This document shows, piece by piece, positions 11,700-23,767 of a DNA stretch of 64,000 nucleotides. Source of the DNA: Piliocolobus tephrosceles. Lineage: Eukaryota; Chordata; Mammalia; Primates; Cercopithecidae. Numbering within the stretch: position 1 is the first letter of the stretch; each line of letters begins with the position of its first letter. Below the pieces are notes generated by a model. That model had not been told where the DNA came from and did no database searches. It saw only the letters and a list, made by a program, of their open reading frames with translations. The translations under genes and the position numbers were made by a program. The stretch lies in the NCBI RefSeq assembly GCF_002776525.5, contig NC_045441.1:117661210-117725209 (forward strand), given 5' to 3'.

Positions 11700-12296
11700 T
11701 CAACTACGGCGGGCTCCTCACGGTGAGCCTAGCGAGGGCAATCACACATTCTCAGGGCGGCCCAGCACACACATCCACACGCGCGCCTTGGCCAGGAAAC
11801 ACACTCGCAGGTCGGAGGGTGAGCGCACACACACGCACACATGGCAGCCTGCCCAGGATGGCACCCTGGGCAATAAGAGCCCCACCGTTTGCTAAGTAGA
11901 GGTACAATGGGCACTTCTACTTCCTTTATCTCATGAGTCCTCACCGCAACCCTGTGCATGTCCGCACTTTGCAGATAGTTAAATGAAGACACAGAAAATT
12001 ACCGCATTTGCCCAAGATTGCACAGCTTGGTAGAAATTGGAATTGTCTCCCTGCCGGCCCTCTCCACCACCAGGTGGTTTTCAACAGTTGCGCTGCTACA
12101 CAGCAGTGCCTCCAACACTTCACAGGTGAACTGTCAAACGCCATTCCCTGTGCGACGTGTCTTTTCGCTAAAACGGATCTCTCAAAAATACTGTTTCAGA
12201 AATGGTTGCCAGAAAGAATGATGAGCTAAGCTGCTTGTGAGAAGTGGATTACAACTGGTTTCTAGTAAAAGATGTGGGGAGAACAGTACAATCAAA
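11700..12296. other. Intergenic sequence upstream of PRRT4
   Basis: Single-copy sequence with another CA-rich stretch at 11760-11845 and an old MIR. No gene seen. Confidence 0.6.
11905..12055 (-). repeat. MIR fragment
   Basis: Reverse-orientation MIR signature (ctttatctcatgagtcctcac, then gcccaagattgcacagc). Confidence 0.6.
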
Positions 12297-12434
12297 GCCT
12301 GGGTTCAGTAGTTCACGCCTGTAATTCCAGCACTTTGGGAGACTGAGGCAGGATGATCGCTTGAGCCCTGGGATTCAAGAATAGCCTGGGCAACATAGCA
12401 AAAGATAAAACAAAAACAAACAGCAGGCAAGCAA

Positions 12435-12436
<2 letters not shown>

Positions 12437-12471
<35 letters not shown>

Positions 12472-12575
12472 AANNNNNNNNNNNNNNNNNNNNNNNNNNN
12501 NNNNNNNNNNNNNNNNNNNNNNNNNNNNNNNNNNNNNNNNNNNNNNNNNNNNNNNNNNNNNNNNNNNNNNNNNGA

Positions 12576-12615
<40 letters not shown>

Positions 12616-12723
12616 GAAAGGAAGGAAGGAAGGAAGGAAGGAAGGAAGGAAGGAAGGAAGGAAGGAAGGAAGGAAGGAAGGAAGGAAGGAAGGAAGGAAG
12701 GAAAGAAGGAAGGAAGGAAGGAA
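12437..12723. repeat. (GAAA)n/(GGAA)n microsatellite, true length unknown
   Basis: Purine tetranucleotide tract interrupted by an N run. The tract probably caused the assembly gap. Confidence 0.95.
12474..12573. other. Assembly gap (100 N)
   Basis: Exactly 100 N, the usual placeholder for a gap of unknown size. Open frames crossing it are artefacts. Confidence 0.99.
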
Positions 12724-13181
12724 AATTAGCTGGGCATGATGGTGTATGGTGGCAGGAACCTGTAGTCCCAGCTATTTGGGAGGCTGAGACTGGAGGATTG
12801 CTTGAGCCTTGGAGGTGGAGGTTGCCGTGAGCTGTGATCATACCACTACACTCCAGCCTGGGCAACAGAGCAAGACCCTGTCTCAAAATGAAAAATAAAG
12901 AGAAAAGAGCTTGCCCCTTCACAGAAAGTAGGAGAGCTCAGGCAAAAGCTGATACATGTTGAAGATGACCAAGAAAACTGAGCAGTCACTATGTATACTT
13001 CATGGACCCCGTTAAGCTGTAGTAGTGACTAATTTAAGTAGTACTGACTCATTTATGTGGTTTTGAGTCTCTAAATCCCTTCGTGTTTTCTTCTAACAAT
13101 GCTAGTAATTTAAAAGTATCAGAACATGAAACACTTCTGGCTCCCTGCACCATTTAAAACTTTCCCTCAAAATCTAAACCT

Positions 13182-13481
13182 CCGCTGGGCGCGGTGGCTC
13201 AAGCCTGTAATCCCAGCACTTTGGGAGGCCGAGACGGGCGGATCACAAGGTCAGGAGATCGAGACCATCCTGGCTAACATGGTGAAACCCTGTCTCTACT
13301 AAAAAATACAAAAAACTAGCCGGGCGAGGTGGCGGGCGCCTGTAGTCCCAGCTACTCGGGAGGCTGAGGCAGGAGAATGGCATGAACCCGAAAGGCAGAG
13401 CTTGCAGTGAGCTGAGATCTGGCCACTGCACTCCAGCCTGGGTGACAGAGCGAGACTCCGTCTCAAAAAAAAAAAAAAAAA
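13182..13481 (+). repeat. AluY, Old World monkey type
   Basis: Near-consensus young Alu carrying the 'ctagccgggcgaggtggcggg' variant in the second arm. High identity to consensus implies a recent insertion. Confidence 0.93.
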
Positions 13482-14110
13482 GGAGAATGAAAACAAACAA
13501 ATCTAAACCTCCAACTGTGTGCCAGGAATGATGGTGGATGCTTTATAAGAGTCTCCTTACTTATTCATCATCACAAGCCACAGAGAGAGAAAAATTATTG
13601 TCACCATGTTATAGCCTTGTATATGACCCTGAATTTCCTTTCCATCTATATCCCCTCTCTTCTTCTCTGGAAGGTTGTGGGAATTGCAGGGTGGGGGACG
13701 GCAAGTGGTAGCGGGCGCTGGTGTTGCTTAAAGAGTTACCTAGGGCAGATCCTGTCTCAGTAATTGAGAGCTAGCTTAGCACTTTGTGGACATGATCCAT
13801 GGCTATTTGATAAATGAATAATGATGAATGCTTCTAGGGTCCATGTGGGCAATGGGTTGCATTTCAGAAAGGCATCTTGCTTATCACAGAGCCCTGCCAA
13901 TTGATGTAAAATCAAATCAGGCCACCAACTGAGCTACTCTCAGAGTCATCAATGATAAAGTCTGGGATTTATTCCAGGTCCCTTAACAAAGCATTGCAAA
14001 GGACATCTCCAGATGCAACCCCAGGGGTTATCATACCCTGCCCCCACCCCGAAGTCCATTAGGAGTTGCCCAGAGGCTGCAAACTGGGATTCAGCCTCTA
14101 ATAATTTTCT

Positions 14111-14424
14111 CTCTTTTTTTTTTTTTTTGAGACAGAGTCTTGCTTTGTCACCCAGACTGGAGTGCAGTGGCCAGATCTCAGCTCACTGCAAGCTCCGCCT
14201 CNNNNNNNNNNNNNNNNNNNNNNNNNNNNNNNNNNNNNNNNNNNNNNNNNNNNNNNNNNNNNNNNNNNNNNNNNNNNNNNNNNNNNNNNNNNNNNNNNNN
14301 NTTTTTAGTAGAGACAGGGTTTCACCATGTTAGCCAGGATGGTCTCGATCTCCTGACCTCGTGATCCTCCCATCTCGGCCTCCCAAAGTGCTGGAATTAC
14401 AGGCTTGAGCCACCGCGCCCGGCC
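14111..14424 (-). repeat. AluY, antisense, with internal gap
   Basis: Young antisense Alu whose middle is replaced by 100 N. The flanking parts are near-consensus. Confidence 0.93.
14202..14301. other. Assembly gap (100 N)
   Basis: Exactly 100 N inside an AluY. The missing sequence is probably the Alu middle, about 80-110 bp. Confidence 0.99.
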
Positions 14425-15689
14425 TTCTCTCATATGCTTAATAAAATTATCCTACTGGAGACATTTTCTTTGAATCCTCCTCATAGAAAAGCCCATTTCC
14501 TGCTAATCATGTTCACTTAAAGATTTCTACGTGGAAAGACAGAAATAAACATATCCCAGTACATTAAGATAGCAATCCTCCATGACCCAGTGGGGTTATT
14601 CCCAGGAATAATTTTTAAAATATATTGGAAAAGGAAGTAAGGGTTCTGGGTTAAGATGGTAATTGAATGCATATATCTAATTCCACTTCCTCCCAAAACC
14701 CCACTAAAACTTCAGTAAAGACATTTTCAAATCAAGAGATAAACCTACAAGGATGCAAAGACCAGGAAAGGAGACAATAGCAATAATATTTTTGAGACAG
14801 GATGGTAGGCAGTCATGCAGTTACTGACTTACCAGCCCCGAGGAAAAAGACATCCCAAACTGGCAGTGGGGAAAACCGAGAGCCAACTTGATTTACATTG
14901 CAAGGCTCTCAGAAGGCACAGAAAATGGCATTCCAAGATATCTCTAGAACTGTGGGAAAGGTTGCTAAAGTAGGGACTGAGCTGAAACACAGTTAGGTCC
15001 CTAGACCTCTTCCCTAACTCCAAACCACTGGGCAACAGTCTTTCTCATATCGCAAGAGTCTGGAGGATTTTCCTCTGAAGAAGGTAAGATAGAAGGTATC
15101 TGGACTGGGAAGACTTCCGGCAGAGTTGTGAACAGATATGCCAGACTGAAAATGCTGACAATGAGGGGATTAAGTGACCAAGTCATATTGAATGCTAAAT
15201 ACAGAAACCCTGAGTCTTCTCCCAGAACTGGTTCCCAACGTGCTAGGAGCAGGACCTTTGCTTCCAGGCTGGAGACTAGAAGATTCTATACTGGGGCATT
15301 TTACCAGCCTACCCATCTAAACATTCTGATAGGGGGTTTCCAAAAACAACCTGGTTAGATCGCCCTACTGTAGCAAACCCAACCTGTGAGCTTGGAGTTT
15401 CCCACCAACCTCCTACCCCCAACCCTCAACCTTAATCATGACCAAAGACTATCAGACATGTAGGACATTTTCTAACACAGAAGTGAGAGACAAAACAATC
15501 AGAAAAAGTAACTTGGAGAAACAAGTTGCACAAAAAGAACAGGGCACCAAAAAGATCATTGTTAATATCCTCAGAGACGTGAGAAGGTACTGTATCCATG
15601 AAACAAGAATAAGATGCTATAGAAAGGAACATTCAGAGAACAGTAACAGTAACAATAATGCCTTGGAAAATAAAATAATGACAGCATAA

Positions 15690-15826
15690 GCCAGGCACAG
15701 TGGCCCCATGCCTGTAATCCCAGCTACTCAGAAGGCTGAGACAGCAGGATGTCTTGAGCTCAGGAGTTCAAGACCAGCCTGGACAATATAGCAAGCTCAC
15801 CTCTCAAAAAAAAAAAAAAAAAAAAG
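15690..15826 (+). repeat. Partial Alu (rearranged or monomer)
   Basis: Starts gccaggcacagtggccccatg but jumps directly to the agctactcagaaggctgag segment, then an A-tail. Internal deletion or old monomer. Confidence 0.8.
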
Positions 15827-16037
15827 AAAGAAAAAGAAAAAGAAAAAAGAAAAAGATCATGACAGCAGAAATAAAAACCCTCAATAGAAAGATTAGAAGA
15901 TAATGTTGATTAAATCTCCCTAGGAAGTAAAGCAAACATACTAAAAGATAGAAAATATAGGAGAGAAAAGATAAGAGCCTTAGAAGATAATTCCAGGAAT
16001 TCAGCAGCAACATAAATGTTCTAAAAAGAAAAAAAGG

Positions 16038-16322
16038 GCTGGGTGCAGCGTCTCACATCTGTAATCTCAGAACTTTGGGAGACCCAAGGCGGGAGGATCA
16101 CTTGAGCCTGAGAGTTCGAAACCAGCCTGAGCAACAGAGTGAGACCTGGTCTCTATAAGAAAATTTTTAAAATTTGCTGTGCATGGTGGCACATGCCTGT
16201 AATCCCAGCTACTTGGAAGACTGAGGTGAGGATTAATTGAGCCTGGGAGGTGAAGGTTGCCATGACCCATGATCACACCACTCCACTCCAGCCTAGGTGA
16301 TAAAGCGAGACCCTGCCAGACA
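16038..16322 (+). repeat. Alu (old, J-like)
   Basis: Diverged Alu (ggctgggtgcagcgtctcaca) ending in a GGAA-type tail. Confidence 0.85.
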
Positions 16323-16372
16323 AAAGAAGGAAGGAAGGAAGGAAGGAAGGAAGGAAGGAAGGAAGGAAGGAA
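16323..16372. repeat. (GGAA)n microsatellite at an Alu tail
   Basis: About 12 GGAA units directly after the Alu. Confidence 0.95.
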
Positions 16373-17159
16373 AGATCCTGCATCAAGTTGATCATTGGCA
16401 CTTCAAATGCATTTGTGGCTCTGGCTTCCTCCCAGGGCTATTAAAAAAATGAAAAATAATGAAAGAAAACAAAATTAAAAAAAGAACCAGAGGAAAATGG
16501 AAGAGAGAAAATAATCAATGATCGAATATGAAGAAATTTTCTAGAACAGAAGGACACGAGTTGCCAGATCATAAAATGGTCCACCAAGTCCCCAACACTA
16601 TAGATTAAAATAAACCCACACCAAGATAAATTAAAGGGAAGAGTCTAGAAATTTCCAGATAGAAAGAAAAAAACATACAAAGACTCAATTATCATAAATG
16701 TTTTGAATTTCTCAACAGCAACACTGGAAGTGAAAAGCAATACCTTCAAAATTTTGAAGAAAATTGCTAAACTGAGAATTTATACCCATTCAAACTATTA
16801 GTCAAGTAAGGAGTTAGAATACAGGTATTTACATCCCCAGACGTATGAGATTTCAAAAGGTCTGCCTCACATGCACAATATCTGAAAACGCTACTGGAGA
16901 AAGTGCTCCACCAAAACAAGAGAGTCAAACAGGAAAGTAGAAGGCACAGGCTGCCAGAAATAGAGATCTGCCACAGGGTAGAAGCAAAGGGAGGCCCTGG
17001 GAAGACAGTGGAGGGGAATCCCAAGAGAGCAGCTCTGCACCACATGCAAAGGGATGCCAGCTCAGATTGGAGCAGTGTGACTAACTCAGGAGACAGACAC
17101 ACTGGTAGCTATCACCACCAAGACCCCTGCTGTCAGTGTACCATTTTCGGAACCTGACT

Positions 17160-17726
17160 CAGATCAGAATGTCTGGTGAGCCTGGCCCTGATACCGAATT
17201 GTACTAGCCTTATCTTGACCAAGTGCTGTAGAGCTCGTTCTCCTTGCCACACCCTGCTGCCTGATCAGGAAGTTTGCACTTGACCTGCCCATGAAAGGAG
17301 ATAGAAGTGAGCTCCCAGGCAGAAAGCACAGAGCAGCCAGCTGCCCCTGACCATATTCCATCCAGATGTCCAAGGCCTGGCTGATGCTACAACCCGGCCA
17401 CATGCCCTCATTGCAGGGAGTCCTGTGCTTCCCAGGACTGTAGATTAAAATAATCCTGGGAGTCTTTCTCTAGTAAAGAACTGTCCTTTCCTTTCATATT
17501 AGGATTATGCTTGCTTCCCAATATTGTTTAGGAATATACACATATATGGTAAAGACCATAGACAAAAGCAAGGGAAGGATTAACCTAAAAGTCAAGAGAG
17601 TCATTCCCTGGGGTAAGGAAGACAAGGAGGGAGTGGTTATGACTCAGGAGGGAAACCCAAGGGGCTTCTAAGATACCAGTGATGTTTTATTTCTTAATCT
17701 ATGAGACAGATACATGGATGTTCATT
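17160..17726. other. Single-copy intergenic sequence
   Basis: No gene, RNA or recognised repeat found here. Confidence 0.5.
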
Positions 17727-17840
17727 TTCCTTCCTTCCTTCCTTCCTTCCTTCCTTCTTTCCTTCCTTCCTTCCTTCCTTTTTCTTTCTCTCTTTCTTCT
17801 TTTCCCTTCTCTCTTCCTTCCTTCCTCTCTTTCTTTCTCT
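17727..17840. repeat. (CCTT)n/(CTTT)n pyrimidine microsatellite
   Basis: Imperfect pyrimidine tetranucleotides forming the tail of the antisense Alu that follows. Confidence 0.93.
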
Positions 17841-17993
17841 TATTGAGACAGAGTCTTGCTCTGTCACCTACGCTGGAATGCAGTGGCACAATCACAGCTC
17901 ACTGAAGCACCAACCTCCTGGGCTCAGCCTGACCCTCCCACCTCAGCCTTGCAAAGTTCTGGAATTACAGTCATGAGCTACCTAGTCCAGCCC
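17841..17993 (-). repeat. Truncated antisense Alu
   Basis: Begins gagacagagtcttgctctgtcac and lacks most of the other arm before agttctggaattacagtcatg. Confidence 0.8.
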
Positions 17994-18009
17994 ATTTTCT
18001 TATTTTTTT

Positions 18010-18317
18010 TTTAAGCATACCTATGACACCCAGATATATAAAGCAAATATCATTAGAGCTAAAGAGACAAATAGACCTCAATACAATAATAGCTAGAGAC
18101 TTCAGCACCTCAGTTTCAGCATTGGACAGATCATCTACACAGAAAATCAACAAAGAAACAGCAGACTTGTTCTGTACTACAGACCAAATGGACCTAATAG
18201 ATATTTATAGAACATTTCATCCAATGGCTGCAGAAAACACATTCCTCTTAGCACATGGATCATAACATATAGCACAGACTATATGTTAGTCCACAAAACA
18301 AGACTTTAAAATTTAAA

Positions 18318-18353
<36 letters not shown>

Positions 18354-18775
18354 GTACCTTCTCTGACCACAATGGAATAAAACTAGAAATCAATAAGAGG
18401 TACTTTAGAAACTATACAAACACATGGAAATTAAACCAAATGTTCCTGAATAACCAGTGGGTCAAGCAAGGAATCAAGAAGGAAATTGAAAGATTTTGAA
18501 ACAAATGATAATGGAAACACAGCATATCCAAACCTATGGGATATGGCAAAAGCAGTACTAAGAGAGTTTACAGCTATAAGCACCTACATCAAAAAAGTAG
18601 TAAAACCTCAAATAAACAACCTAATAATGCATCTTAAAGAACCAGGACAGCCAGAGCAAACCAAACTGAAACTTTTTTTGTTATTTCATTTTTTTCTTAT
18701 TTTTTTTTTTTTTTACAAGCCAAGGTGACAATCCCAAACTTTGTAGAAGAAAAATAATAATACAAATCAGAGCAG
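18010..18775 (+). repeat. L1 ORF2 fragment
   Basis: Translates in pieces to the L1 ORF2 protein (for example 'ALDRSSTQKINKET' and 'MDLIDIYRTFHP'), with frameshifts and an A-rich/(TA)n expansion at 18316-18352. Non-functional. Confidence 0.85.
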
Positions 18776-18777
18776 AG

Positions 18778-19081
18778 GCCAGGCACAGTGGCTCACGCCT
18801 GTAATCCTAGCTCTTTGGGAGGCCAAGGTGGGCGGATCACTTGAGGTTAGGAGTTCAAGACCAGCCTGACCAACATGGTGAAACCTTGTCTCTACTAAAA
18901 ATACAAAAATTACCTGGGCATGGTGGTGCAGGCCTGTAATCCCAGCTACTCAGGAGGCTGAGGTAGGAGAATCGCTGAAACCCGGGAGGCGGAGGTTGCA
19001 GTGAACCAAGATCAAGCCACCGCACTCCAACCTGGGCGACAGAGTGAGACTCTGTCTCAAAAGAAAAAAAAAAAAAAAAAA
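18778..19081 (+). repeat. Alu
   Basis: Full-length Alu with A-tail (ggccaggcacagtggctcacg). Confidence 0.95.
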
Positions 19082-19370
19082 GACTAATCAGTATATCAAA
19101 GAAATATCTGCACTCCCAAGTTTATTGTGCCACTATTCACAATAGAGAACATTAGGAAGCAGCCTAAGTGTCCATCAACAGATGAATGGATAAAGAAACT
19201 GTGCGGCCTGTCAGGGAAGTGGCAGAAGGGAGAGCACCAGGTGGAACAGCCAGTGGGTGCTGGGCTTAATACCTGGGTGATGGGTTGATTTGCAGCAAAC
19301 CACCATGGCACACATTTACCTATGTAACAAACCGCACATTCTGCACATATACCCCAGAACTTAAAAGCTG

Positions 19371-19403
<33 letters not shown>

Positions 19404-19795
19404 TTAAGGAAAAATTTAAGAAGAAAAGAAACTGTGGTACATATACACAATGGAGTACTATTCAGCCACATGAAAGAATGAGATCCTGCCATTTGCAGCA
19501 ACATAGATGGAACTGGAGGTCATTATGTTGAGTGAAATAAGCAAGGCACAGAAAGACAAACTTCCCATGGTCTTACTTACTTGTGGGAGCTAAAAATGAA
19601 AAGAATTGAAGTCATGGGAATACAGAGTAGAGGGATACCAGAGGCTGGAAATGGTAGTGGCGGTGGGAAGAAGTGGGGATGGTTAAGGTTACAAAAATAT
19701 AATTAGATAGAATGAATAAGATCTGGTATTGATAACACAACAGGGTGACTACAGTCAGCAATAAGTTATTGTACATTTTAAAATAACTAAAAAGG
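19082..19795 (+). repeat. L1 3' region, split by a later L1 insertion
   Basis: The pieces 19082-19203 and 19425-19795 together read as one L1 3' segment (cactattcacaatagagaac, then catatacacaatggagtact). A second L1 tail lies between them. Confidence 0.85.
19204..19424 (+). repeat. Truncated primate L1 3' end inserted in an older L1
   Basis: A younger L1 tail (acatttacctatgtaacaaac, then aacttaaaagctgataaaaa and poly-A). It is flanked by a 12-bp direct repeat, aaagaaactgtg, at 19192-19203 and 19425-19436, which fits a target-site duplication. Confidence 0.85.
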
Positions 19796-20122
19796 GCCGG
19801 GCACAGCGGCTCACGCCTGTCATCCCAGCTTTGGGAGGCCAAGGCGGGCGGATCACTTGAGGTCAGGAGTTCGAGACCAGCCTGGCCAACAGGGCAAAAC
19901 CCTTTCTCTACTAAAAATACAAAAGTTAGCCAGGAGTGGTGACGCGTGCCTGTAGTCCCAGCTACTCGAGAGGCTGAGGCAGGAGAATCACTTGAACTCG
20001 AGAGGCAGAGGCTGCAGTGAGCTGAGATTGTGCCACTGTACTCCAGCCTGGGTGACAGAGCAAGACTCTGTCTTAAAAAAAAAAAAAAAGAAAAGAAAAA
20101 AAAGAGAGAGAGAGAGAGAGAG
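19795..20122 (+). repeat. Alu with A-rich and (GA)n tail
   Basis: Full-length Alu whose tail passes into AAAAG and (AG)n to about 20122. Confidence 0.93.
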
Positions 20123-20324
20123 AAATGGAGATTCTGCTGTCAATATTGACATTTAACTTTGTTTTACAATTTGTAGCCAATGCAATAAGACCAGACGAAC
20201 AAGGAGGAGGATAAAGAGAACAGAAAGAGGAGGGGAGAAGATTAAGGAGGAGAAAAAGAAGGAGGAGGAGAAAAAATATTGGAAAAGAACAAAGGAAAAG
20301 TTAAAATATTATTATTGGCTAAAC

Positions 20325-20790
20325 AAGGACTCATAAGTAGCTGGGACTACAGGCACACACCACCATACCTGGTAAAACCATGTTTCTACAAAAAATATAA
20401 AAATTAGTGGGGCATTGGGCAGGTGAGGTGACTCACGCCTATAATTCTAGTACTTTGGAGGCCGAGGCAGGCAGATCACCTGAGGTCAGGAGTTTGAGAC
20501 CAGTCTGGCCAATATGGTGAAACCCCTTCACTATTGAAAATATAAAAATTAGCTGGGTGTGTGGCACATGTCTAATCCCAGCTACCCAGGAGGTGAGACT
20601 CCCTCTCAAAAATAAATAAATAAATAAATAAATAAATAAATGAGCTGGGCATGCCTGTAGTCCTAGCTACCGGATAGACTGAGGCAGGAGGATCACTTCA
20701 GCCTTGGGGGTAGAGGTTGCAGTAAGCCGAGATCGAAACACTACACTACAGCCCGGGCAACAGAACGAGACTGTCTCAAAAAAAAAAAAG
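20325..20790 (+). repeat. Cluster of Alu pieces with an AAAT microsatellite
   Basis: A short Alu piece (20335-20400), an Alu from about 20413 with an internal deletion ending in (AAAT)n at 20610-20640, then a right arm (agctgggcatgcctgtagtcc) to 20790. Probably one old Alu interrupted by another. Confidence 0.75.
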
Positions 20791-21080
20791 AAAGTATTTT
20801 GTGAAATAGTTAGAAAACTATTAGAAGAAACTGTGATTAAAGCTAAATATCCCATTCCATATAAACAAAGTGCATTAAAGACAGAAATAAGTGTATGTTT
20901 ATCAAAAAATGAACTTTTGTGAAGAAAACCATACAACTTTATTGAGAGAGATAGAAGAGGCTTTGACAAATGGAGAAACAACTCTTATTTATGGAGAGAG
21001 TCCCTCGACATTTTATAAGGTTATTCTCTCCAACTTGATTTCTATTTTTAGTACTATTTCGATTAAAATATCAATGTGTG

Positions 21081-21405
21081 CCAGGCACGGTGACTCACAC
21101 CTGTAATCCCAACACTTTGGGAGGCCGAGGCAGGCGAATCACTTGAGGTCAGGAGTTCGAGACCAGCTTGGCCAACATGGTGAAACCCTGTCTCCACTAA
21201 AAACACAAAATTTAGCGAGACATTGTGGCCTGTAATCTTTATAATCCCAGCTACTCGGGAGGCTGAGGCAGGAGAATCACTTGAACCTGGGGGGCAGAGG
21301 TTGTAGTGAGCCAAGATCATGCCACTGCTCTCTGCACTCCAGCCTCGGTGACAGAGTGAGAGTCCTTCTCAAATAAAATAAAATAAAATAAGATAAAATA
21401 AAATA
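21081..21405 (+). repeat. Alu with AAAAT tail
   Basis: Alu starting gccaggcacggtgactcacac; tail (AAAAT)n. Confidence 0.93.
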
Positions 21406-21408
21406 AAT

Positions 21409-21722
21409 TGGCCGGGCGCGGTGGCTCAAGCCTGTAATCCCAGCACTTTGGGAGGCCGAGGCGGGCGGATCACGAGGTCAGGAGATCGAGACCATCCTGG
21501 CTAACACAGTGAAACCCCGTCTCTACTAAAAAAATACAAAAAACTAGCCGGGCGAGGTGGCGGCGCCTGTAGTCCCAGCTACTCGGGAGGCTGAGGCAGG
21601 AGAATGGCGTGAACCCGGGAGGCGGAGCTTGCAGTGAGCTGAGATCCCGCCACTGCACTCCAGCCTGGGTGACAGAGCGAGACTCTGTCTCAAAAAAAAA
21701 AAATAAAATAAAATAAAATAAA
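21409..21722 (+). repeat. AluY, Old World monkey type
   Basis: Near-consensus AluY with 'ctagccgggcgaggtggcgg', immediately after another Alu. Both end in (AAAAT)n. Confidence 0.93.
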
Positions 21723-22204
21723 TTATCAATATATTTTTAAAGTTTGAAATAATTATTTTAAAGCTCATTAGTGAGAATAATGGGGGAAAATAAACCCTTT
21801 TGAAAAAGAAGAGTAGCAAGTGGGATGCATGGCAGAAACTTGCTCCTTTGGACGGTTTGTATTTATTCATTTACATACATGTTAAACTATACTTACAAAG
21901 CTACAATGATTCGGTGATAAATGAACAAACAAACAAAAACTGCGATACTGGCATAAGAATCACCAGGAAGTTCAAAGAAATGGGAAGCAGCACTAATCGG
22001 GTTCCCACCCCATTTCCCTGCTCTTCCCAGCACAGTTGTCTGCATGTATTGTCTCCACATTCTCACCCCGTACTCCAGTCTGGCATCCATCTTACTGCTT
22101 TACCGAATAGCTCTTGCCAAATCATTCTGACTTTTAGCCTGCTATGTCCAGTGGAGATGGGTCTTCTTCCTTGACCTTGTTGAAACAGTAGATCTCACTG
22201 ATCA

Positions 22205-22712
22205 CTGCATTTGTCAAGGTTCTCCAGAGAAACAGAACCAAAAGGATATATGTAGGTATGTAGGAAGAGATTTATTATGACAGATTGGCTTATGCAATTA
22301 GGGAAGCTGAGAAGTCCCACAATCTGCTGTCTGCAGGCTGAAGGCCCAGGAAAGCTGGTGGTATAGTTCTAGTCCAAACCTGAAGGCTGAGAACTGGGGG
22401 AACCAATGGTGTAAGTCCCGGTTCAAGCCTGGAGAAACAGGAGCACCAATGTCCAAGGGCATGAGGAGATGGATGCCCAGCTCAAGCAGAGAGAAAATTC
22501 ATCTTTCCTCTGACTTTTTGTTCTCTTCAACCTCTCAAACAATTGGATGATGGCTATTCTCATTGGTGGGGGTAAACTCTACTCAGTCTTCTGATTCAAC
22601 TGCTAATCTCTTCCTGAAATACCCTCACAGAAACACACAGAAATAATATTTTACCAGCTATCTGGGCACCCTTGACCCCAGTCAAGTTGATACATAAAAT
22701 TAAACATCACAA
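22205..22712 (-). repeat. Ancient interspersed repeat, family A copy 1
   Basis: Its ends (ggttctccagagaaacagaac and ccagtcaagttgatacat) are the reverse complement of the ends of the element at 34410-34925, so both are copies of one family in opposite orientation. I do not assign a family name. Confidence 0.6.
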
Positions 22713-23019
22713 TCATTTACTCTTTCTTCTTGAGGACTCACCCTCTTGCCTTCAGAGACACTGCATTTTCTTGGCTCTCCTCCTTTGCTGCTCTGCCTCC
22801 TCCATCTACAGTTTTTCGTAGGTAATCCCATCTATCTAGGAAATGCCAACTCTGACCTCTAACCTGCAGACGAATCTTACCTAACCACCTACCTGACATC
22901 TCTGCTTGGCTATCTAAGAGATACTTCAAACTTGTCATGTTCAAAATAGAACTATTTTCTGTCAACCATTTCTAACCAAAACAACAACAATAGTCAATCT
23001 CTCTACCAAAAGACATTTT

Positions 23020-23310
23020 CCTCTCAGCCTGTAGTCCCAGCACTTTGGGAGGCTGAGGTGGGTGGATTGCTTGAGCCCAGGAATTTGAGACTAGCCTGGC
23101 CAACATGGTGAAACTCCATCTCTACAAAAAATACAAAAATTAGCTGGGCGTGGTGACACATGTCTGTGGTCCCAGCTACTCAGGAGGCCGAGGCAGGAGG
23201 ACTGCTTGAGGCCAGGAAGTCAAGGCTGCAGTGAGCCATGATCGCACCACTGCACTTCAGCCTGGAGACAGAACCAGATCCTGTCTCAAACAACAAACAA
23301 ACAAACAACA
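23020..23310 (+). repeat. Alu with CAA-rich tail
   Basis: Alu lacking its first bases, beginning at gtagtcccagcactttggg; tail of aacaacaaac type. Confidence 0.9.
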
Positions 23311-23401
23311 ACAACAAAAGCTTAAGGATATTCTCGACAGCATTATTTATAACAACAAAACACTGGACACTACCACATGGTCTAACAATAGGGAAATAGC
23401 A

Positions 23402-23706
23402 GCCAGGTGCGGTGGCTCACGCCTGTAATCCCAGCACTTTGGGAGGCGGAGGTGGGTGGATCACCTGAGGTCAGGAGTTCAAGACCAGCCTGGCCAACAT
23501 GGCAAAACCCCGTCTATAATAAAAATACAAAACAATTAGCTGGGCGTGGTGGTACACACCTGTAGTCCCAGCTACTCAGGAGACTGAGGCAGAACAATCA
23601 CTTGAACCCAGCAGGCAGAGGCTGCAGTGAGCCAAGATCGCGTCATTGCACTCCAGCCTGGGTGACAGAGCCAGACTCTGTCTCAATTTAAAAAAAAAAA
23701 AAAAAA
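23402..23706 (+). repeat. Alu
   Basis: Full-length (gccaggtgcggtggctcacgc) with a poly-A tail. Confidence 0.95.
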
Positions 23707-23767
23707 TAGGGAAATGGCTAAATAAATGATGGAACAACAGTATGCAACTGTTAAAAATAAAATGTTA

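Larger units (their letters stand above)
12297..12900 (+). repeat. Old Alu split by a GAAA/GGAA microsatellite and an assembly gap
   Basis: The left Alu arm runs to about 12436. A (GAAA)n tract, 100 N and then (GAAA)n(GGAA)n follow to about 12723. The right arm (aaaattagctgggcatgatgg) then continues to 12900. The microsatellite expanded from the A-rich linker between the arms. Confidence 0.85.
14440..17160 (+). repeat. Ancient interspersed-repeat-derived block, family unassigned
   Basis: AT-rich sequence with features of an old, decayed autonomous element. The stretch at 16590-16930 reads like a widely repeated mammalian sequence (caaaattttgaagaaaattgc, then a lysine-rich run and gtgctccaccaaaac). 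It is interrupted by Alus at 15690 and 16038. No intact frame. It may be an L1M 5' region, but I cannot name it with confidence. Confidence 0.4.

Noticed and set aside
12305..12922. 205-codon minus-strand frame with long LPSF repeats
   Set aside because: It is a translation of a GGAA/GAAA microsatellite and Alu arms, and it crosses an N gap.
13243..13500. Many short frames with text such as LSPRLECSG or CHHAWLIF across the window
   Set aside because: These are the stereotyped translations of Alu elements and carry no gene signal.
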